A stretch of DNA of 54,678 nt from Promethearchaeota archaeon (GTDB lineage Archaea > Asgardarchaeota > Lokiarchaeia > Sigynarchaeales > SOKP01), in NCBI GenBank assembly GCA_004524515.1, contig SDNV01000004.1, forward strand, positions 1 through 54,678. The letters are read 5' to 3'. This document shows, piece after piece, positions 8,337 through 17,268 of this stretch (position 1 is its first letter; every line of letters begins with the position of its first letter). The notes beneath the pieces were generated by a model. It saw nothing but the letters and a program-made list of their open reading frames with translations, searched no databases and had not been told where the DNA came from. The translations under genes were made by a program, and so were the position numbers.

Positions 8337-9293
8337 CTACATTTTTATCATAGACCCTATTATGTCCATGAGAGTTTCTTTCCTTGGAAGCCCTTTCATT
8401 AATTCGGACTTAACACGCTCGCTCAAAATCTGAGGTGTAAAGGGTTTTCCATCATTACTAATTTTGTTATAAGTATGCCATCCTTGAAAGACGAACACAG
8501 AGTCACCAACAGCTCTAAAGACTTCTCCAGTTATTTTTTGCGCATTATCTGATGCTAAAAATACTATCATAGGGGCGACATTAGCAGGATTAAACACATC
8601 AAATCCTTCTCCATCTGTTTTACTCATTACATCGGCCATTTTTGGAGTAGCATCCGTTGTAAGTCTGGTCCTGGCTACAGGAACAATACAATTAACGGTG
8701 GCATATTTTTTTAACTCCATCGCAGCAATTACAGTAAAAGCTGCGATACCAGCTTTTGCGGCACCATAATTGGCCTGTCCCATATTTCCTAATAATCCTG
8801 CATCAGAAGAAGTATTAATAATTCTTCCAAATGGTTTGAATTTTTGTCCCTTTGCTTCTAAATCTTTGCCTACTTGTCTAAAATAAGCCGCGGCATGTCT
8901 GGTCATATTAAATGTGCCTTTTAAATGCACACCCATTATACCATCCCATTCTTCTTCGCTCATATTAAATAACATACGATCTCTGAGAAATCCGGCATTA
9001 TTCATGACAATATCTAATTTGCCAAATTCGGCAACTGCTTGATCTATCATCCCCTTAGCTTTGTTGAAATCTACCACTGAATCATAATTAGCAACTGCTT
9101 TAACTCCTAGTTTTTTAACCTCTGCGACAACATCATCCGCGACTTTTACTGGTGCACCTGTACCATCGAAACCTGCACCTAAATCATTAATTACTAAATT
9201 GCATCCTTCTTTTGCCATAGCTAGGGCTTCTTCACGCCCTAAACCTCTCCCGGCGCCAGTTATAATGGCAACCTTACCATCCAACATTCCCAT
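8337..9293 (-). CDS. 3-hydroxyacyl-CoA dehydrogenase-like SDR (MFE-2 type)
   Basis: A short-chain dehydrogenase/reductase of 318 residues. The NAD(P)-binding motif TGAGRGLG is at 12-19, NNAG at 98-101, the catalytic serine in NTSSDAG (S162/S163), and YGAAK with Y176 and K180. The segment NDLGAGFDGTGAPVKVADDVV and the length beyond 300 residues are typical of the dehydrogenase domain of peroxisomal multifunctional enzyme type 2, which oxidises 3-hydroxyacyl-CoA, rather than of FabG. The C-terminal extension after residue 265 would correspond to the stretch that leads into further domains in the eukaryotic enzyme; here the protein ends and no hydratase domain is fused. It lies close to acyl-CoA dehydrogenase genes, which fits beta-oxidation or the reverse direction. 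Confidence 0.85.
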   Translation of the reverse strand: MGMLDGKVAIITGAGRGLGREEALAMAKEGCNLVINDLGAGFDGTGAPVKVADDVVAEVKKLGVKAVANYDSVVDFNKAKGMIDQAVAEFGKLDIVMNNAGFLRDRMLFNMSEEEWDGIMGVHLKGTFNMTRHAAAYFRQVGKDLEAKGQKFKPFGRIINTSSDAGLLGNMGQANYGAAKAGIAAFTVIAAMELKKYATVNCIVPVARTRLTTDATPKMADVMSKTDGEGFDVFNPANVAPMIVFLASDNAQKITGEVFRAVGDSVFVFQGWHTYNKISNDGKPFTPQILSERVKSELMKGLPRKETLMDIIGSMIKM

Positions 9294-9474
9294 TCTTTAT
9301 CACTTTATGAATTTCAATTTTATTTAATTCTAATACAAGGAATAATTAAAAATCAATTACTTACCTTAAAAAATTAACTTTCCATAAAGAATATTTTTAG
9401 AAAAATTATGAAAAAATATGATATACTCTATTTTTCCGACTTTTTTATGATTTGTATTAAAAATCCCAAAATCT

Positions 9475-10308
9475 TTATTTTAAAAAGGGTTCAATGAACT
9501 CAATACTTCTACGCAATGCCCTCCCAGTGATGATTTCAACAATTAAAGGTCCCTTATAATTATATTTCTTAGCTAATTTGAACATCTCATTAAAATTCAC
9601 TTTCCCGGTACCTAATGCGGGATGACGATCCGTTTCTTTGTTTTCATTATCTGCTAAATGAATATTTCTCACATATTTATGAAATCTCTCCCAGTATATT
9701 TCTAGATTCATATCACATGTCCAAGCATGACTCGTATCTAATGTTAAATAAATATCATCCCGATTAAGACTTGACAAAAACTCTCCGATATCATTCTCAT
9801 TTCCTAACATATGGGCATCTTGAGGCATATTTTCAATACATATTAATACATCAAACTCAGATGTGGCATCCAACAATTCGTTTACGGCTCTAATCAATTG
9901 CTTTTTGTTTTGTTCTCGAATGGAGCTTAGTAAAAAATGACCGACACCAGGATGAACCACCAATATTTCAGCGTCAATTTTATCGCAGATTTCCGCAGCA
10001 TCTATGCATGATTTAACCGTAGCTTTTGATATATTTATATTAAATGAGCATAATGAGACATCTGTAAAAGGTGCGTGAACTTGTTTAGTGACAGAATATG
10101 AATTACAAATATCAATAAATCTCTGCCTATTTTCTTTTGAATATATTTCGGGGGGATCTAAAATTATTTCCACAATTCCAACATTATATTTTTCTGCAAA
10201 TTTCAGAGCTTTTTCGGTAGATTCAATTAATAATTCACCCAAAGACTTGAATTTACCACGTAGAGCAATATCAACTAAATGTCCTAAAGAACTTATACCT
10301 AACTTCAT
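9475..10308 (-). CDS. Sugar phosphate isomerase/epimerase-like TIM barrel (AP endonuclease 2 family)
   Basis: A 277-residue TIM-barrel protein of the xylose-isomerase-like family. Metal-ligand positions are visible as the Glu in VEIILDPP, the His in VVHPG, the Glu in ICIENMP, the Asp and His in LTLDTSHAW, the His in NIHLADN, and the Glu near the end (PLIVEII). Members are sugar isomerases, epimerases or endonuclease IV. The absence of other DNA repair genes and the sugar-type MFS gene 71 bases upstream on the same strand favour a sugar role. The pair probably forms a two-gene operon, transporter first. The substrate is not identifiable. Confidence 0.8.
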   Translation of the reverse strand: MKLGISSLGHLVDIALRGKFKSLGELLIESTEKALKFAEKYNVGIVEIILDPPEIYSKENRQRFIDICNSYSVTKQVHAPFTDVSLCSFNINISKATVKSCIDAAEICDKIDAEILVVHPGVGHFLLSSIREQNKKQLIRAVNELLDATSEFDVLICIENMPQDAHMLGNENDIGEFLSSLNRDDIYLTLDTSHAWTCDMNLEIYWERFHKYVRNIHLADNENKETDRHPALGTGKVNFNEMFKLAKKYNYKGPLIVEIITGRALRRSIEFIEPFLK

Positions 10309-10379
10309 AATATTATTCGTAATTTGGTTTGCAAATAATAATACAAAAATATATTATGAAAAAAAAGAAGAATTAATTT

Positions 10380-11690
10380 TTATGTTTTCAGCTTTTCGAG
10401 ATATCTTTTTCTTTCAAGGATTTCTTCTTCTGTCAGCTGAATTTCTTCTCTTCTCACTAGTATCATAAGAATTAATGCTAATATTAGAAATAAAGAGCAT
10501 ACTAAAAAAAAATAGGTAAACCCTATCATATCAACAATCAAACCAACTATCCCTGGACCTAATATTGATGCAGTATACATGAAAAAATAATATACTCCCG
10601 TATAAGTACCTATTTTTTTTTCAGAAGGAGCTAAGCTCCATAATGTCACTAAAGTATTTATATTTACAAATGCATATCCAACCCCAATTAGAATTAAAGC
10701 TATGTTAAGAACCATAATATCTTTGAAAAGAAACGCAAGAATCATTGCTATTATGAAAATAATTAGACCAATTTTGATAATAAATCTTCTGCCATATTTT
10801 TCTGCTAAAATCCCCGATGGAAATGCTGCGAGTAAAAAGACAACAGAAGCATATAACAGCAATCCTCCCGCAGCTCCTCTGGTCATTCCCAACACATTTG
10901 TCCCATAGATAGTAAATAAAGCTCTAAATCCTTCATATCCAATATAAACACTGAAGATCGCAAGTAAAATCAGAATAGTGCTTTTATCTTTCTCAGAAGC
11001 AATATCTTTTAAACTTTCAAGGAGCCCTGGTTTAATTATAGCGGATTTGGTCTCGGCATATTCTTCTTTATCCATCTGTAAACATAATTGATAGGCATAT
11101 GCATCTTCTTCTTTTACCCCGAAAAAGCCAATAATAAGGGTTACCACCATTATTATTGAAACAATTATGAAAGCTAACTGCAAACTAACATCTACAATAA
11201 GCAGGCTAATCAAAGCTGCAACAATTGCACCTGCTCCGCCCATCAAATTAAGAAGAGCATTTGCTTTACCCCTATTTTCTGACTTAATAAAGTCTGGAAT
11301 AAGAGCAACTTGTTGAGTTCTATAGAAACACATGAAAAACATAAAGAAGAATATGAAGATAAACAATGATAAAAAAGAGGTTTCAAATGCGATTAAAGCA
11401 AAAAATATCGCAGCTAAAGGGACACCTATAAGGAGGTATGGCATTCTCCTTCCCAAGCGAGTTCGAGTGTTATCGGATTTATTTCCCATAATTGGTTGGA
11501 TAATTAATCCAAGAAGATTATCCAACCCTAATATAAGGCCAACTAGAGCTAATGAACCTAGATAAAAATATAAGCTGATTGAAACTTGACTGTCATATAC
11601 TTCCCATGCTAGTATTGTAGAGAAGAACATCAACCCTATCAGAAATGTATGTCTTAAATCGAATTTCTCTCTCTCTTCGGTCTGTGACAT
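10380..11690 (-). CDS. MFS transporter, SLC45/GPH-like
   Basis: A 436-residue major facilitator protein with about 12 transmembrane segments. The loop 2-3 motif of this family appears as DNTRTRLGRRMP, and its counterpart in the second half is AEKYGRRFI. The first motif resembles the SLC45 and glycoside-pentoside-hexuronide carriers, which import sugars with protons or sodium. The TIM-barrel isomerase gene follows 71 bases downstream in the same direction, suggesting uptake and first conversion of one sugar. The protein ends in a charged cytoplasmic tail rich in Glu and Lys (RREEIQLTEEEILERKRY). Confidence 0.83.
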   Translation of the reverse strand: MSQTEEREKFDLRHTFLIGLMFFSTILAWEVYDSQVSISLYFYLGSLALVGLILGLDNLLGLIIQPIMGNKSDNTRTRLGRRMPYLLIGVPLAAIFFALIAFETSFLSLFIFIFFFMFFMCFYRTQQVALIPDFIKSENRGKANALLNLMGGAGAIVAALISLLIVDVSLQLAFIIVSIIMVVTLIIGFFGVKEEDAYAYQLCLQMDKEEYAETKSAIIKPGLLESLKDIASEKDKSTILILLAIFSVYIGYEGFRALFTIYGTNVLGMTRGAAGGLLLYASVVFLLAAFPSGILAEKYGRRFIIKIGLIIFIIAMILAFLFKDIMVLNIALILIGVGYAFVNINTLVTLWSLAPSEKKIGTYTGVYYFFMYTASILGPGIVGLIVDMIGFTYFFLVCSLFLILALILMILVRREEIQLTEEEILERKRYLEKLKT

Positions 11691-11766
11691 TTTATATCAC
11701 AATCATTTTTGATTATTTATTATTTCAATATTTTTCTTTATAATTATTATGCTTTTAGTATATATT

Positions 11767-12159
11767 TTACATAATAACTTTATTATTGCTATTAAAGAAA
11801 AACAAATGACTTTTACACTCACAATCAGAAGATCCAAAATTCTCAATATATCCATCAGAGGTATCAAATAATTCTTGAGCAATTATGCATTCTAATCGAT
11901 AAGAAGAGGGAATTAGAATAATCTTTATTATCATTGAATTTTCATTCTCAAGTAAATAATCTATATGCCAATGAATTTTTTTATTATCAAGCGAAATATG
12001 CCTTTTTACACGATTAACTAAGGTTGCCGAGCCAGAATCACCCATAGCCGAACCAACATAAAAATAGAATCCCTCTTTAAACAGGATGGGACCGAGAGAT
12101 CCAATATTAATTTCAGTATTTTTATTTTTATATATAATTAAGACATAAGTGCCTTTCAT
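11767..12159 (-). CDS. DUF123 / Uri-superfamily GIY-YIG-like protein
   Basis: A 130-residue protein matching the DUF123 family of archaeal GIY-YIG-like putative nucleases: the opening strand GTYVLIIY, the second motif strand FYFYVGSAMG, a helix with conserved basic residues (LVNRVKRHIS), HWHIDYLL, and the late Glu of the family in RLECIIAQEL. The C-terminal SSDCECKSHLFFF, with two cysteines and a histidine, is typical too. The biochemical role of DUF123 is not established; nuclease activity is inferred from the fold. It is a single gene upstream of an MFS operon on the same strand. Confidence 0.82.
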   Translation of the reverse strand: MKGTYVLIIYKNKNTEINIGSLGPILFKEGFYFYVGSAMGDSGSATLVNRVKRHISLDNKKIHWHIDYLLENENSMIIKIILIPSSYRLECIIAQELFDTSDGYIENFGSSDCECKSHLFFFNSNNKVIM

Positions 12160-12269
12160 TGGATTATTTTATTTTTTCTCTTGAATATATTTCGAAGATT
12201 TAATGTTCAGGTAAATGGAATCCTTTAAAAGGATTAAGATATAAATACTATACCTATATTTTGGGTTTT

Positions 12270-12752
12270 TTATTTATTATTTGATATTGCTTTAATTTTA
12301 GTTTTTAGGATTAAAATAATTAATACTAATTGACATCCTATTAACAAGTATAAGGTAAGATCTATAAAAAAGCTAGCATAAACAGGAATGCCTAGCCAAG
12401 ATTTAATCCAACATTGAGAGCTCCCGTTAGTATAGAACAAACAACTTGCAACACTTAAATAGACTATGTGAAATGCAAGAGATAAAATAATTACTGCTAT
12501 AGCTAAAATAATTTTCATATAAAAACCGTAATCATGGTGTATATGACCCTTAAATTCAGAGGAAGATATTTTTTTTCCGTTATCGAATTTCTCATTAAAA
12601 TGATTAGAGATTATTTGTTTTAATAATAGATTTTCAGACAATAATCCTTGATATTCACTTTTATCAACCTCGATTAAATGATTATACCCTTGAATCGGAG
12701 ATTTAATTTTTTCCTGTTGGTTAGAGTCATCTTTAACTTTTAAACCACACAT
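12270..12752 (-). CDS. Small membrane protein of unknown function
   Basis: A 160-residue protein I do not recognise. Residues 1-75 are polar and probably cytoplasmic. Two hydrophobic segments follow (about residues 78-108, KIILAIAVIILSLAFHIVYL, and about 125-150, FFIDLTLYLLIGCQLVLIIL). The loop between them carries two cysteines (CLFYTNGSSQCW) that could form a disulphide on the outside. The C-terminus is basic (KTKIKAISNNK), consistent with a cytoplasmic end. It is monocistronic and divergent from the acyl-CoA dehydrogenase gene at 12921. Confidence 0.65.
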   Translation of the reverse strand: MCGLKVKDDSNQQEKIKSPIQGYNHLIEVDKSEYQGLLSENLLLKQIISNHFNEKFDNGKKISSSEFKGHIHHDYGFYMKIILAIAVIILSLAFHIVYLSVASCLFYTNGSSQCWIKSWLGIPVYASFFIDLTLYLLIGCQLVLIILILKTKIKAISNNK

Positions 12753-12920
12753 GACTATGAAAATTATACCAAGCGCTATTTTATTTAATAATTAGACAAT
12801 AGAGTGATGGTTATTAAAGAACAATTAAAAAATCAATTTTTCGTTATAATGCTATTAAAAAACAAAAAAAAATTAAATTAATTAACTAAGAAATGAAATG
12901 TTTATAAGAAAGAATATTAT

Positions 12921-14078
12921 ATGACAGATGATAAAATGAATGAACTATTTTTTTCTGAAAAGCTATATTCTTTACAAAAAGAAGTTAGAGAGTTCTTATT
13001 AAATGAGTTAGAACCGATAAAAAACGAAATAAGTCAGCAGAACAAGATTCCTGAGTCTTTTATTAGAAAAATGGGAAAAAAAGGGTTTATTGGTCCTTTA
13101 ATCCCCCAAAAATACAATGGCACCGATCTAGGAATGGTTGCTCATTGCATGATTACAGAGGAGATATCAAAACTTAACGTAAGTGCATCCGTTCCTCGAA
13201 CACCCTGCATCTTAGATGGATACTTACTCAATAAATATGGAAACGAAGAACAAAAAGAGCTTTATCTAAAAAAAATTGCTAGTGGAGAGAAAATTTGTAG
13301 TATATGTGTAACTGAAAAAGAAGCGGGTTCTAATGTGGCAGGAATTAAATCCACTGCAGAAAAAATGGGAGATTCTTACGTTCTCAATGGTTCTAAAAAA
13401 TTTATAACTAATGCAGGAATTGCGGATTATTATTTTATTTGGTGTTTAACCAACCGGAACGTCAATCCTCGAAATGGAATGAGCGTTTTTTTAGTAGAGA
13501 AAGATATTCCCGGATTAATAATTGAGAATCCTTATGAATTAATGGGAATAAACGGGATATATAATGGAACTTTAGAATTTAAAAATATGGAGATCTCAAA
13601 AGAAAATCTCATTGGAGAGGAGGGAGAGGGATTTCAAAGCTTAATGGATACATTTAATGTGGAAAGAATTACCTTGAGCTCTGAATGTAATGGAATATCC
13701 TTGGCGGCTTTAGAAGATTCAAAAATTTATGTTAAAAAAAGGATCCAATTTGACAAGCCTATCTCCACTTTTCAAATAATTAGATTAAAAATTGCTGAAA
13801 TGGCAACAAAATTACAAGCTGCACGATTATTAACTTATAGCACAGCCAAATTAGCAGACATGAGAAAAAATATTATTAAAGAAGCATCCATGGCAAAAGC
13901 ATTTTCCAGTAAAAGTGCTGTCGAAATTACATCAGAAGCAGTTCAGATTCATGGTGGAGAAGGATATACAGACGATTTTTCAGTTGAAAGGTATATGAGA
14001 GACGCAAAATTTTTCATGATCGGAGGAGGTACTACTGAAATTCAAAACTTAGTTATTGCAAGAGAAGAATTAAAATAG
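12921..14078 (+). CDS. Acyl-CoA dehydrogenase
   Basis: A 385-residue FAD-dependent acyl-CoA dehydrogenase introducing an alpha,beta double bond into an acyl-CoA. The FAD-contact motif is ICSICVTEKEAGSNVAG, and the C-terminal family block is QIHGGEGYTDDFSVERYMRD. The usual catalytic Glu of the medium/short-chain type (YEGT) is replaced: residues 367-371 read IGGGT. A Glu in the alternative position used by isovaleryl- and long-chain-type enzymes is present (E248, in FNVERITLS), so the protein is probably active. A second acyl-CoA dehydrogenase gene starts 44 bases after the stop, forming an operon. Substrate unknown. Confidence 0.9.
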   Translation: MTDDKMNELFFSEKLYSLQKEVREFLLNELEPIKNEISQQNKIPESFIRKMGKKGFIGPLIPQKYNGTDLGMVAHCMITEEISKLNVSASVPRTPCILDGYLLNKYGNEEQKELYLKKIASGEKICSICVTEKEAGSNVAGIKSTAEKMGDSYVLNGSKKFITNAGIADYYFIWCLTNRNVNPRNGMSVFLVEKDIPGLIIENPYELMGINGIYNGTLEFKNMEISKENLIGEEGEGFQSLMDTFNVERITLSSECNGISLAALEDSKIYVKKRIQFDKPISTFQIIRLKIAEMATKLQAARLLTYSTAKLADMRKNIIKEASMAKAFSSKSAVEITSEAVQIHGGEGYTDDFSVERYMRDAKFFMIGGGTTEIQNLVIAREELK

Positions 14079-14122
14079 TATTTATCGCAAAATTATTTAC
14101 AATTAAAAAGAAGATAATAAAT

Positions 14123-15385
14123 ATGAAAAAAATCACTGGAATAAATATTTTAGATGATGATATAAGAGAGAAATTAATCACAAGGAATATTTATGAAATC
14201 TTTAACAATTTTATTTTACCCTTGATAACAAAAGAAGAAGAAGAATTTCTCAGAGAATTGGAAGATTTTTTAATTAAAGAAGTGGAACCAAAAATAAATC
14301 TTAATAATGATGTTTATGAACTTTTCCCCATTATTGCCAAAAAGAATTATATGCAAAGATTAAATGAATATAGAGGAGTTTCTGAAAGATATGGAATGCG
14401 CTATGAATTACTCCTTGCGATGGCAATGTCAATTATCGATCCTGAACTGGATCTTGCTCGTGTAGTTTCGGGGGTTATTTTTGCAAATCCCTTATTTCAA
14501 TTTGGGAAAAATAATCATCAATTGGAAATGTTAGATAACATTTTAACGGGAAAAAAGATAGGATGTATCTGTATTACAGAGAAATATCATGGATCAGATG
14601 CGGTTAACATGAAAACAGAAATTCAAGAGGAAAATGAGGATTTAATTGTTAAAGGAGAAAAGTTATATACAACGAATGGTCCTATCGCAGATTATTTTAT
14701 CGTATATGGTGTATCTAATCCATATGATCCACGAGGATCAATGTATCAAGTAATAGCTGAACGAGGATTTGAAGGTCTTCAAACTCAGAGATTAGGAGTA
14801 CAATCTATCCCAAGAGTACATATTGGACGAACCATGTTTAATAATGTTAAAATTCCAAAAGAAAATATCCTCGGAACGAAAGGACAAGGGTACAAAAATT
14901 TATTCTCTGGACTTGTAGCAGAACGGGATGCGATTATTGGCTCAAGTTTAGGAATAAGTTGGTTAACTGCAATAACAGCACTCATTTATACAAATTGTAG
15001 AGCACAATTTGGCAGACCTATATATGAATTTCAAGCAGTTTCTTTTCCAATAACTCAATTGTTTACTGAATTAATGGCTGCAACGGAGCTTGGCTTTAAG
15101 GCAGCTTCAGAATATCGAAAAACTCTTGAACATTCGGATTTGAAATTTATTAAGTATAATGCTGCGTTTAGTTCGGGGACGAAATTTTTGGCATCTAATC
15201 TCGCTCACAAAATATCTTATGAAACTCAGCAGTTATGTGGTGGTATTGCTTTCACAGATAATCTTAGAATAGACAAAGCTTTAGAAGTAAGTAAAGTTCA
15301 AGAAATAATTGGTGGGGCAAGAAATATCCAACTTTATTTAGTAAGTAGAGCTATTAAAGATATCCTTATTAGATTGGCGTTATAA
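14123..15385 (+). CDS. Divergent acyl-CoA dehydrogenase
   Basis: A 420-residue second member of the acyl-CoA dehydrogenase family, quite different from its neighbour. It has a longer N-terminus (about 50 extra residues), the FAD motif IGCICITEKYHGSDAVNMKT, and the C-terminal block QQLCGGIAFTDNLRIDKA followed by IIGGARNIQLYLVSRAI. The YEGT catalytic Glu is absent here too (GGAR), but a Glu is present in the alternative base position (VAERDAIIG). Two different adjacent dehydrogenases may form a heteromeric enzyme or act on different substrates. No electron-transfer flavoprotein genes are in the window, so the electron acceptor is unknown. Confidence 0.85.
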   Translation: MKKITGINILDDDIREKLITRNIYEIFNNFILPLITKEEEEFLRELEDFLIKEVEPKINLNNDVYELFPIIAKKNYMQRLNEYRGVSERYGMRYELLLAMAMSIIDPELDLARVVSGVIFANPLFQFGKNNHQLEMLDNILTGKKIGCICITEKYHGSDAVNMKTEIQEENEDLIVKGEKLYTTNGPIADYFIVYGVSNPYDPRGSMYQVIAERGFEGLQTQRLGVQSIPRVHIGRTMFNNVKIPKENILGTKGQGYKNLFSGLVAERDAIIGSSLGISWLTAITALIYTNCRAQFGRPIYEFQAVSFPITQLFTELMAATELGFKAASEYRKTLEHSDLKFIKYNAAFSSGTKFLASNLAHKISYETQQLCGGIAFTDNLRIDKALEVSKVQEIIGGARNIQLYLVSRAIKDILIRLAL

Positions 15386-15455
15386 AATAATAAGGAGTAT
15401 TAATTTTAAAATTAAATCAATTCGAGTAGAAACTTTAAAAAAATAAAAAAAGGGT

Positions 15456-16319
15456 TTAATAATTATAAAAGCCCTTTTTTGTTTTTCTTCCTAACTGGTT
15501 TTCATCAACCATTTTTTGAAGAAGGGGGCTAGGTTTATATTTTTTCCCTAATTCTTTTTCTAAATATTCACCAATATGTAAATATATATCATTACCAACT
15601 AAATCCGAAAGTTCTAAAGGCCCCATGGGAAAATTAAAAGCCAATTTGCAAGCAACATCAATATCTTGAGTACTAGCAATTCCCTCCATTTTCAATTTGG
15701 CAGCTTCATTACATAAGACATAAATAAGTCGGGTTGTGACAAAACCTGGTGCATCATTTACGGTTACTACCGTTTTATTTAAGCTTTCGGAAAATTTTTT
15801 TGATAGCTCATATACTTGTTCTGAAGTATTTTTACCTTTTATTAATTCGATTAATTTCATTACTGGAGCTGGATTGAAGAAATGAATGCCAATAATTCTT
15901 TCTTGGTCTTTTGATTTTAAAGCAATATCAGTTATACTTAGAGAGGAGGTATTAGATGCGAGAATTACGTTTTTATCGCATAAAGCATCTAATTCTGAGA
16001 ATAATTGTTGTTTTAATTTCATATCTTCGAAAACCGCTTCTATAACCATTTGTACATCTTTAAGCACTTCATCTCTATTAACCTTTAAATTAATTCTGTT
16101 TAGTATATTTTGTGCCTCTTCTTTTGAGATTTTATTCTTAGCAACAAAAAATCTTTCTAAGTTCTTCTCAATTGAACTTTTTGCTTGATTTAAAATATCC
16201 TTATTTATATCCACTAAATTTACCATATATCCATGGCTCGCTGCTAATTGAGCAATTCCAGATCCCATAATTCCTGCTCCAATTACACATACATTTTTTA
16301 TATCCATTCTTTGGATCAC
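15456..16319 (-). CDS. hbd: 3-hydroxyacyl-CoA (3-hydroxybutyryl-CoA) dehydrogenase
   Basis: A 287-residue single-function 3-hydroxyacyl-CoA dehydrogenase of the HBDH type. It has the Rossmann motif GAGIMGSG (14-21), the acidic residue ending strand 2 (VDIN), the catalytic His in IGIHFFNPAPVMKLIE, and the C-terminal dimerisation block MGPLELSDLVGND. It reversibly converts L-3-hydroxyacyl-CoA and NAD(P)+ to 3-ketoacyl-CoA. The gene overlaps the crotonase gene by four bases (GTGA), so it starts with GTG at 16319 unless the in-frame ATG at 16307 is used. Crotonase plus HBDH form a hydration-oxidation module, convergent to the two acyl-CoA dehydrogenases. Confidence 0.92.
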   Translation of the reverse strand: MIQRMDIKNVCVIGAGIMGSGIAQLAASHGYMVNLVDINKDILNQAKSSIEKNLERFFVAKNKISKEEAQNILNRINLKVNRDEVLKDVQMVIEAVFEDMKLKQQLFSELDALCDKNVILASNTSSLSITDIALKSKDQERIIGIHFFNPAPVMKLIELIKGKNTSEQVYELSKKFSESLNKTVVTVNDAPGFVTTRLIYVLCNEAAKLKMEGIASTQDIDVACKLAFNFPMGPLELSDLVGNDIYLHIGEYLEKELGKKYKPSPLLQKMVDENQLGRKTKKGFYNY

Positions 16320-17116
16320 TTCTTTCTAAATTGATTAAAATCGGGTTTTCTTTTTTCTAGAAAGGCATTTTTTCCTTCCACAGCTTCTTCGGTTCCGTAA
16401 TAAAGAGACAACCCTCCAACCCCTAACTGTGTTATTCCGGTAACTCCATCCGTCTCAGCTAAAAAAGCATATTTTAACATCTTTAAAGCATTTGGGCTCT
16501 TTTCTAATAATTCCTGACACCATTGATTTATTTCCTCGTCTAATTTTTCATAGGGTACAACTGCGTTAACTAACCCCATCTCTAAAGCTTGTTGAGCAGT
16601 ATAACGCCGACATAAAAACCAAATTTCTTTCGCACGTTTTATTCCCACTGCACGCATTAAATCACCCGTTCCATATCCTGGATCAAAAGATCCTACCCGA
16701 GGTCCTGCTTGTCCGAGTTGTGCATGTTCGGCTGCAATGCTGAGATCACAATTGACATGCCATACATGTCCTCCTCCGATTGCATATCCATTTACTCGAG
16801 CAATAACTGGTTTAGGTAGGGTTCGAATCAAAAGTGTTACACGTTGCCAACCTACTTCTAATGGCAACATAAATTCGCCTTTATACCCTCCTTTTTCACG
16901 TGTTGTTTGATCACCACCAGTACAAAATGCTTTATCACCCGCTCCAGTAAATACTACGACCCCAATATCATTATCCATGCAACGATTAAAAGCATCAATC
17001 AATTCATGAACAGTATTCTGTGTACATGCATTATAGCGCTCGGGTCGATTGATGGTAATGCGTGCAATTCTATCTTTTTTCTCAAAAATAATATCTTCAT
17101 AATCCATTTTTTTCAA
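16316..17116 (-). CDS. Crotonase-family enzyme, MenB/BadI-like
   Basis: A 266-residue crotonase-fold protein. The oxyanion-hole backbone regions are AFCTGGDQ (63-70) and GYAIGGGH (110-117). Unlike ordinary enoyl-CoA hydratases, it lacks the two catalytic glutamates and instead has the GGDQ, VGSFDPGYGT and FLEKRKPDF signatures shared by MenB (naphthoyl-CoA synthase) and BadI (2-ketocyclohexanecarboxyl-CoA ring hydrolase). CTGGDQ and DPGYGT are closer to BadI; FLEKRKPDF and IWFLCR are closer to MenB. No menaquinone genes are nearby, while the next gene is a hydroxyacyl-CoA dehydrogenase, so a C-C bond hydrolase or specialised hydratase in acyl-CoA breakdown is more likely. An alternative ATG lies at 17107. 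Confidence 0.85.
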   Translation of the reverse strand: MKKMDYEDIIFEKKDRIARITINRPERYNACTQNTVHELIDAFNRCMDNDIGVVVFTGAGDKAFCTGGDQTTREKGGYKGEFMLPLEVGWQRVTLLIRTLPKPVIARVNGYAIGGGHVWHVNCDLSIAAEHAQLGQAGPRVGSFDPGYGTGDLMRAVGIKRAKEIWFLCRRYTAQQALEMGLVNAVVPYEKLDEEINQWCQELLEKSPNALKMLKYAFLAETDGVTGITQLGVGGLSLYYGTEEAVEGKNAFLEKRKPDFNQFRKK

Positions 17117-17268
17117 TTCCTTTCTCTAATTAGAAATTTGTTTTATCTTTTTAATGATTAAATATAATTTCTAGATATTTATAACAATCTCTATTTATCA
17201 AAAGGATTTAACAGAATTTAATGAAATGTTAAATAGTCAATTTAGAAGAGTCCTGGAATAAAAATAAG

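Noticed and set aside
16316..17116. Assignment of the crotonase as menaquinone enzyme MenB
   Set aside because: No other menaquinone genes in the window, and CTGGDQ and DPGYGT are shared with BadI; left as MenB/BadI-like.
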